Assembly (NCBI GenBank): GCA_002067405.1 | Contig: MVRP01000148.1 | Location: forward strand, 1 to 10,254 | Origin: Syntrophorhabdaceae bacterium PtaU1.Bin034 | GTDB lineage: Bacteria; Desulfobacterota_G; Syntrophorhabdia; Syntrophorhabdales; WCHB1-27 | DNA: 10,254 nt | Direction of reading: 5' to 3' | Shown here: positions 6,321-10,254 of the stretch, in pieces | Position numbering within the stretch: the first letter of the stretch is position 1 | Layout of the letters: each line of letters begins with the position of its first letter | Notes under the pieces: generated by a model | Told to the model about the DNA's origin: nothing | The model's database searches: none | What the model saw: only the letters and a program-made list of their open reading frames with translations | Translations under genes and position numbers: made by a program

Positions 6321-6740
6321 CTATTGTTCGGTTTCCACGCTATGGCCCTTCGCGACCCATGCGGGATAACCGGCCATAAGGGTATCAACATTCCGGTAGC
6401 CCATGTTTTTGGCTGCGACCGCCGCCTGCTTGCTCGGTTGTCAGCCGTGTCCCCGGCAGTAAAAGATGATCTGCAGGTCCTTGTCGGAAGGCAACAGCGC
6501 TGCCAATCCGTCGAACCTGTGCGGCGGTATATTCAGAGCACCCGGAATATGCCCTTGCCTGAATTCGTATTCGGTCCTCGTATCCACAAGAAGAAAGTCA
6601 CTTTTCTGGTCCAGCATCTTCTTGAGCTGTTCGATGCTCACATCCGTGATAGGTCTCGTGGGCTGCATGGTTGAGCACGAGACGAAGAATAGCGCGGCAA
6701 GAAATAGTGGAAGCATGTATACATTCCGGCCGGTTTTCAT
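6321..6740 (-). CDS. Probable selenocysteine-containing rhodanese-domain lipoprotein (in-frame TGA at 6441-6443)
   Basis: Read through the TGA, the product has 139 residues. Residues 1-21 are a lipoprotein signal with a slightly atypical lipobox, FVSC, and lipidation at Cys22. A rhodanese domain follows: LLVDTRTEYEF (50-60), GHIPGALNIP (63-72), then the loop FYCRGHG with catalytic-type Cys95, codon 100 = TGA, and QPSKQAA, MGYRNV, MAGYPAW and VAKGHSVE up to TAG. The part after the TGA is exactly what a rhodanese needs (helix after the loop, GY-NV strand, G-P-W), so the frame is conserved through the stop. As I recall, related anaerobe proteins have a second Cys at this place (YCGG-x-KC-x-LS); here Sec100 would replace it, giving C-x4-U. 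A hairpin of SECIS type lies 14 bases downstream. The lipid anchor places it in the cell envelope. A one-base TGC/TGT to TGA pseudogene is the main alternative; stopping at 99 residues would remove about a third of the domain. Confidence 0.75.
6393..6443 (-). promoter_or_regulatory. Candidate bacterial SECIS element after the in-frame TGA
   Basis: Downstream of TGA (6443-6441, - strand), bases 6426-6421 (GGCGGC) pair with 6416-6411 (GCAGCC) with one G-A mismatch, closing a 4-base loop GGUC at 6420-6417. The loop begins 20 bases after the TGA. The E. coli fdhF SECIS also has a GGUC loop, about 18 bases after its UGA, and SelB reads this loop. A possible lower stem pairs CCGAGC (6437-6432) with GCU-AC-CGG (6400-6393), with a 2-base bulge. 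Position, loop bases and size fit the published bacterial pattern; the fold was drawn by eye. Confidence 0.6.
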
Positions 6741-6779
6741 GCGTCTAATTTAGCAAAAAAACCTCCTGATGTCATTAAG

Positions 6780-6808
6780 ATCGTATGGAATAGCGGAAGA
6801 GGAACCAA
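6780..6808 (-). promoter_or_regulatory. Possible promoter of the selenorhodanese gene
   Basis: On the - strand TTGGTT (6808-6803) and TACGAT (6785-6780) are spaced by 17 bp, three and four matches to consensus. A start about seven bases on would give a leader of roughly 35 bases containing AGGAGG. The match is modest, but no other gene would drive this unit, as the region above it is a gene remnant. Confidence 0.3.
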
Positions 6809-6895
6809 TGCGGGGTACGGTCAGGGACAATACGGTCACGGGAACTATTCAAGTGTCCACTTTGCCACAGGAACGATTACCCTTAGCAGCCTGGC

Positions 6896-7177
6896 TCAAT
6901 TCGGCTCCCGGGCCGTTGACCTTGGGATATAACGCCATCCAAAGTCGTAACCGCTGGCGCTAAGCGCTTTAAGTTCCGCCAATTGCCTGTCCTCCATCGG
7001 CTGCACACCGGTTATCTCCAGACGCAGAAAAGTGTTTCCTTCATAGCTCGCATTGGTGAAGCAGTAGATACCGGCCGGTCCCTGTGGTATTGCTCCGGAG
7101 GCGATTGCCGGTTTGAAGGCCGGGAGCCCCGTGAATGCCTCCGGCCCTTCAATGCTAACGGGCAGTCCTTGTCCGTA
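6896..7177 (-). pseudogene. Coding-like frame without a usable start, probable gene remnant
   Basis: A frame of 93 codons is open between TGA 7178-7180 and TGA 6896-6898 and reads like real protein: LPAFKPAIASG, then GIYCFTNASYEGN, FLRLEITGVQP, ELKALSASGYDF and GWRYIPRS near the end. No ATG, GTG or TTG occurs in its first half; an ATT at 7151-7153, right after the MFS stop, is the only near-start, and the first GTG and ATG come very late. It overlaps the intact MFS end by 23 bases in another frame. It is either the 3' end of a gene cut by rearrangement or a gene with an unusual start. I do not recognise the family. The rest of 6741-7154 holds only the possible promoter and short repeats. Confidence 0.35.
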
Positions 7178-8528
7178 TCAATTCTTCCTCCACTGCCTCC
7201 AGCGTTTGTCCTTTCACATTGACCCTGTAGAAGAAGACGAGCACTGCGCACAGGAAACAGGGGATCGCGAAAATTGCGAAATACTGGCTGAATGAGAACC
7301 CGCCTGCCTGAAGAAGGCCGCCCAGCATGGGGCCGCACACAGCCCCGAACCTCCCCATCGTCAGGGCCCACCCTACCCCTGTGGAGCGTACGTGGGTGGG
7401 GTAGATCTCACCCGTCACCGCATGGTTGGCCGACTGTCCTCCGATGACAAAGAAACCGGTCGCGGTGCCGACAATGTACAGGGCGAGCGGACTATGCGTG
7501 CTCAGCCCGAAGACCCACATGGAAATCGCCGCGAGAACATAAGCAAAGACAAGGGCCGATTTCCTCCCGAACCGGTCCATGACGACGCCAAGACAGATAG
7601 CACCGGCCGCGCCTCCGAGGTGATTCAAAAGCGTGTAGCCGTAGCTCTTGACCATGGGGATGCCCGATTTCACGAGAAGCGTAGGGAGCCAGGTGGTCAA
7701 ACCATAGATGCACAGCAGGTTGAAGAAGTAGACGAACCAGATGAGGATCGTCATGATGGCCAGTCTGGACGTAAAAAGGGTCTTTATGCCGCTGCTCTTA
7801 TGCCCGGCGGCAACAGTGGGAAAACTCTCTTTCGTCCATTCAGCGGGGGTTGCTCCCGCTGCCTTTTCGATGCGCCGCAGGACTTGGATGGCCTTGTCGA
7901 ATTTTCCTTTTTCCGCAAGGAAGCGGACGGACTCGGGAAGAAGCCAGAGCAGCACAGGGATGAACAGTATCGGAATGAGGGCAAAGAGCAATACGACCCG
8001 CCAGCCGTACGCGGGAATTACCAGGATCGATATCAGCCCGGCAATGGCCGGTCCTATCATAAAGCCGGTGAACATGGTGCTGACCATCCTGGCACGAACT
8101 TTAGCCGGAGCAAACTCCGACGTGAGGGTGATCGTGAGGGTGAGCGCTCCGCCTATCCCCAGCCCGGCCAGGAAGCGGAAAATACAGAAGGTTTTGAAGT
8201 CTGGTGCGAAATAGAGAATACCGCTGAAGAACGAGAACAGGAAGAGGCCGATTATAAGGGGCACTTTCCTGCCTATCCTGTCCGCCAGCATCCCGAGCCC
8301 GGCCGTCCCAATCATGAGGCCTACCAGGCCGTATGACATGATGGAGCCTGCCTGGATTGGGGTCAGATGCCATTCTTTCACTATATGAGGCATGGCGTAG
8401 GCGAGTATCTGGGAATCGTACCCGTCGAAAATCAGCGTGAACAGCCCGAGGACCAGTAAAAGACCGTGGAAACGGTTGAATTTCAGTTCATCGCAAAACT
8501 GCGTTGCGTTCAATGTCGTCTGTTTCAT
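7155..8528 (-). CDS. MFS carrier of the aromatic acid:H+ symporter type
   Basis: The 457-residue product has twelve predicted membrane helices in two halves with a central cytoplasmic loop (about 198-245). MFS marks are DGYD in helix 1 (35-38), typical of the AAHS group (PcaK, BenK), LADRIGRK in loop 2-3 (81-88), FRFLAGLGIGGA in helix 4 (117-128), PESVRFL after helix 6 (198-204) and a second MDRFGRKS in the second half. AAHS members bring benzoate-like acids into the cell with protons; the exact substrate cannot be read here. The ATG at 8528 has AGAGGA six bases upstream. It follows the GntR-type regulator gene by 26 bases and very likely shares its transcript, suggesting that it imports the compound handled by the amidohydrolase. 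Confidence 0.9.
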   Translation of the reverse strand: MKQTTLNATQFCDELKFNRFHGLLLVLGLFTLIFDGYDSQILAYAMPHIVKEWHLTPIQAGSIMSYGLVGLMIGTAGLGMLADRIGRKVPLIIGLFLFSFFSGILYFAPDFKTFCIFRFLAGLGIGGALTLTITLTSEFAPAKVRARMVSTMFTGFMIGPAIAGLISILVIPAYGWRVVLLFALIPILFIPVLLWLLPESVRFLAEKGKFDKAIQVLRRIEKAAGATPAEWTKESFPTVAAGHKSSGIKTLFTSRLAIMTILIWFVYFFNLLCIYGLTTWLPTLLVKSGIPMVKSYGYTLLNHLGGAAGAICLGVVMDRFGRKSALVFAYVLAAISMWVFGLSTHSPLALYIVGTATGFFVIGGQSANHAVTGEIYPTHVRSTGVGWALTMGRFGAVCGPMLGGLLQAGGFSFSQYFAIFAIPCFLCAVLVFFYRVNVKGQTLEAVEEELIRTRTAR

Positions 8529-8554
8529 TTTCTTTCCTCTTTAGCGGTCGGTTT

Positions 8555-9286
8555 TCATGCGCTCTGGGTGTCTCCCAACAGGATTTCTTCTGCAAACGAC
8601 AGATCTTTATCCAACAACTCGAGCGCATTCTTTGCATTCTTTGCGACCATGGCGTCCACAATTGCTTCATGGAGCGTCGTGATATGCATGGACTGCTTCA
8701 CCTCGACTCCTTCGTGTCTGCTCTTGAAATCGGCAAAGACAGCGAGGATCGATTCCATCACGATGGAAAACGTGTAGTTCTTGGAAGCGTTGGCGAGAAT
8801 GCGGTGGAAATCGATATTTTCCTCGTACGCGGATTTGTCCGCTTGTAGTTTTCTCCGGGCCCGGACGATGTTGTCCCGGAGGTTTTCGATGTCGGTCTGG
8901 TCAGCATTGGTCATGGCCAGCATCAACACGGAGCTCTCGATTGCCTTGCGCGCTTCCATGCAGTCGACCAGGGAGATCTTGTGAAGTTTGATGGTATCGA
9001 GGAAGAGCCCGGCCATTTTGCTCAGTACGGTGGCCTCGATCACGGCGCCGCCCTTGACACCCGGCCGCACTTTGATGAAGCCGGAAAGCTCAAGCACCCT
9101 GAGGGCCTCACGAACGGACTGGCGGCCTACCTGGAACAACTGTGCGAGCGCGTGCTCGGAAGGCAATTGCTGGCCAGGTTGAAGCGTGCCGTTGAAGATA
9201 AGCTCCTTCAGCCTGTCCGACACTTCTTCGAATGTCCTCCTGTTCCGTATCGGCCCGAATACGGCTCCGTACTGTTCTTTTTTCAT
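8555..9286 (-). CDS. GntR/FadR-subfamily transcriptional regulator (FCD domain)
   Basis: The 243-residue product has an N-terminal winged helix-turn-helix (about 17-84) with the GntR pattern GTLQPGQQLPSEHALAQLF (33-51), VGRQSVREALRVLE (53-66) and a wing at GVKGGAVI (76-83). An all-helical FCD ligand domain follows (about 100-235). Of the residues that hold metal in many FCD proteins, His161 (NIDFHRIL) and His206 (TLHEAIVDA) are visible with Asn157 at the usual acidic position; the C-terminal His is not evident (DKDLSFAE), so the metal site may be incomplete. Such proteins usually repress a neighbouring operon until an organic acid binds. The ATG at 9286 has GGAGG seven bases upstream. The gene sits between the amidohydrolase and the carrier, which it probably controls. 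Confidence 0.93.
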   Translation of the reverse strand: MKKEQYGAVFGPIRNRRTFEEVSDRLKELIFNGTLQPGQQLPSEHALAQLFQVGRQSVREALRVLELSGFIKVRPGVKGGAVIEATVLSKMAGLFLDTIKLHKISLVDCMEARKAIESSVLMLAMTNADQTDIENLRDNIVRARRKLQADKSAYEENIDFHRILANASKNYTFSIVMESILAVFADFKSRHEGVEVKQSMHITTLHEAIVDAMVAKNAKNALELLDKDLSFAEEILLGDTQSA

Positions 9287-9301
9287 GCATTAGCCTCCAC
9301 C

Positions 9302-9313
9302 GGTAGTCTTACC
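9302..9313. promoter_or_regulatory. Candidate operator of the GntR-type regulator
   Basis: GGTA-GTCT-TACC is a perfect 4+4 inverted repeat with a 4-base centre, directly upstream of the ribosome binding site of the regulator gene. FadR-subfamily proteins bind short palindromes of the GT-N-AC type, so this is a fair candidate for self-control. A 12-base palindrome can also occur by chance. Confidence 0.3.
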
Positions 9314-9332
9314 AATCTATGCCCGATCAGGT

Positions 9333-10254
9333 TCACAGATGCAAGAGCTTTCTCGCGTTTCCTTCGTATATTTTGTATTTCGTCGATGCGGACAACTCCA
9401 TCCTGTCGATGGCATTGATCGTCTCCCGTATCGCAACATCGCCGTTCTCCACGTCGAAGGGCATGTCTGTCCCGAAAAGTACCCTGTCTTCGCCGAAGAA
9501 TTTGATCCCGCATTCCATCGCGTAGTTGCTGTTGCCGTTGAGCGCCGAATCCGCATAGAACATTCTCAAATATTCGACCGGATGTTTTTTGAGACCGGGG
9601 AAATACTCGGCGTTAATGCGCTGCAGGCCGTTGTTCCAGTGGACAATCGCGCGGTCGGAGAAATAGGGGGCCATACCGCCGAGGTGGTGCGTGATGATCT
9701 TGAGATTGGGGAACTTCTCGAAGATACCCGAGAAGACGAACCTTACCATCGCCGCCGTCGTATCGTAAGGCCAGCCGTATATGGAGAAGAGCTGGTTGTA
9801 CGATCTGTCTTCCGAGGCATAGTCCTTCTGCTCGGAACCCCGCATCGGATGGAGCCAGATCGGCAGGTCGAGTTCCGCCATCAGCTCATAGAGCGGCATG
9901 AACTCGTCAGCGCTCGGCGGCTTCCCGGTTATTCTGGTGTAAATCTGGATGCCCTTGAACCCGAGTTCCTTTATTGCCCGCTCAGCCTCCCTGACCGACG
10001 CGTCTATATCATTGAGAGGGAGGTTTGCAACAGCAGCGACGAACTTGTCCGGATACTTTGCGACCACCTCCGCCATCTCGTCGTTGCACAAACGGGCTAG
10101 GTCCACCGCTTCACCGGGGGACACGATCTCTTCCAGCGGCGGCATGGCCGTGTTGATCACCTGCACAAGGCCCTCGTAACGTTCCAGCTTGGCGATCCTG
10201 GCCTCGACATCGGTCAGGATCGGCCGCCTGTCCTGCACGGCCCGCTCCGTTGCG
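9333..10254 (-). CDS. Amidohydrolase family 2 (ACMSD-like) metal-dependent enzyme, N-terminus outside the window
   Basis: The frame is open to the right edge and ends at TGA 9333-9335, giving about 306 residues. It is a TIM-barrel enzyme of Pfam PF04909: the barrel carries LPIWLHPMR (metal His), KIITHHLGGMAPY (His and active-site loop) and LFGTDMPFD (catalytic Asp). The N-terminal HxH metal pair would lie upstream of the window, since the visible part opens in the helical region before the second strand. The family includes aromatic decarboxylases (ACMSD, gamma-resorcylate decarboxylase) and hydrolases; the reaction cannot be fixed. A GTG at 10236-10238 is in frame, but starting there would lose the HxH strand. 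The regulator gene follows after 46 bases and the aromatic acid carrier after that, which points to breakdown of an aromatic or unsaturated carboxylic acid. Confidence 0.88.
   Translation of the reverse strand, partial: ATERAVQDRRPILTDVEARIAKLERYEGLVQVINTAMPPLEEIVSPGEAVDLARLCNDEMAEVVAKYPDKFVAAVANLPLNDIDASVREAERAIKELGFKGIQIYTRITGKPPSADEFMPLYELMAELDLPIWLHPMRGSEQKDYASEDRSYNQLFSIYGWPYDTTAAMVRFVFSGIFEKFPNLKIITHHLGGMAPYFSDRAIVHWNNGLQRINAEYFPGLKKHPVEYLRMFYADSALNGNSNYAMECGIKFFGEDRVLFGTDMPFDVENGDVAIRETINAIDRMELSASTKYKIYEGNARKLLHL

Noticed and set aside
6441..6740. A 99-residue truncated rhodanese ending at the TGA
   Set aside because: The frame after the TGA encodes the missing C-terminal part of the fold, so ending the gene here would be an annotation artefact unless the codon is a sequencing or nonsense change.
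6769..6963. A 64-codon + strand ORF starting at ATG 6769
   Set aside because: It lacks a ribosome binding site and domain features, overlaps the putative promoter of the rhodanese gene, and reads like random sequence.
7392..8336. A 314-codon + strand frame opposite the MFS carrier
   Set aside because: Its charged, repetitive composition is the mirror of membrane-helix codons; the opposite strand is an unmistakable carrier.
9339..10100. A 253-codon + strand frame opposite the amidohydrolase
   Set aside because: It is antisense to conserved metal-binding motifs and has no family signal.

Overview
The window looks like chromosome of an anaerobic, mid-to-high GC Gram-negative bacterium, most likely of the former Deltaproteobacteria (for example a syntrophic aromatic degrader). 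This is inferred from gene style: bacterial-type ProRS with an editing insertion, an EAL-HDOD regulator, an aromatic-acid type MFS carrier beside an amidohydrolase, and a probable selenoprotein. It was not tested by any search. TGA is a normal stop here (it ends proS, the EAL-HDOD gene and the amidohydrolase), which matters for the main finding.

Left part, + strand (1-3009): the tail of an unidentified gene and a textbook rho-independent terminator; a sigma70-like promoter whose spacer is a 10-bp tandem duplication; an exported L,D-transpeptidase (YkuD fold); a small four-helix membrane protein of the phage-holin-4/YvlD family; an EAL-HDOD signalling protein; and a secreted Gly/Ser-rich protein of unknown role with a perfect 10-nt ribosome binding site. 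A 17-bp inverted repeat (3071-3111) separates this set from the convergent genes to the right.

Middle part, - strand (3180-6740): proS and an M24 metallopeptidase overlap by 23 bp and form a coupled pair. Upstream lies a rhodanese-domain lipoprotein. A conventional gene finder would stop it at 99 residues, but its reading frame continues through an in-frame TGA for 39 more residues with clear rhodanese C-terminal sequence. The TGA falls on a position I recall as Cys in related proteins (C-x4-C becomes C-x4-U), and a hairpin with a GGUC loop starts 14 nt after it, matching the known geometry of bacterial SECIS elements. I read it as a selenocysteine-containing rhodanese, the most interesting object in the window.

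Right part, - strand (6896-10254): an apparent catabolic unit in the order amidohydrolase (its start lies outside the window), GntR/FadR-type regulator, and MFS carrier of the aromatic acid:H+ symporter type. Below it is a 93-codon coding-like frame with no ordinary start codon, probably a gene remnant. A GGTA-N4-TACC palindrome just ahead of the regulator may be its own operator.
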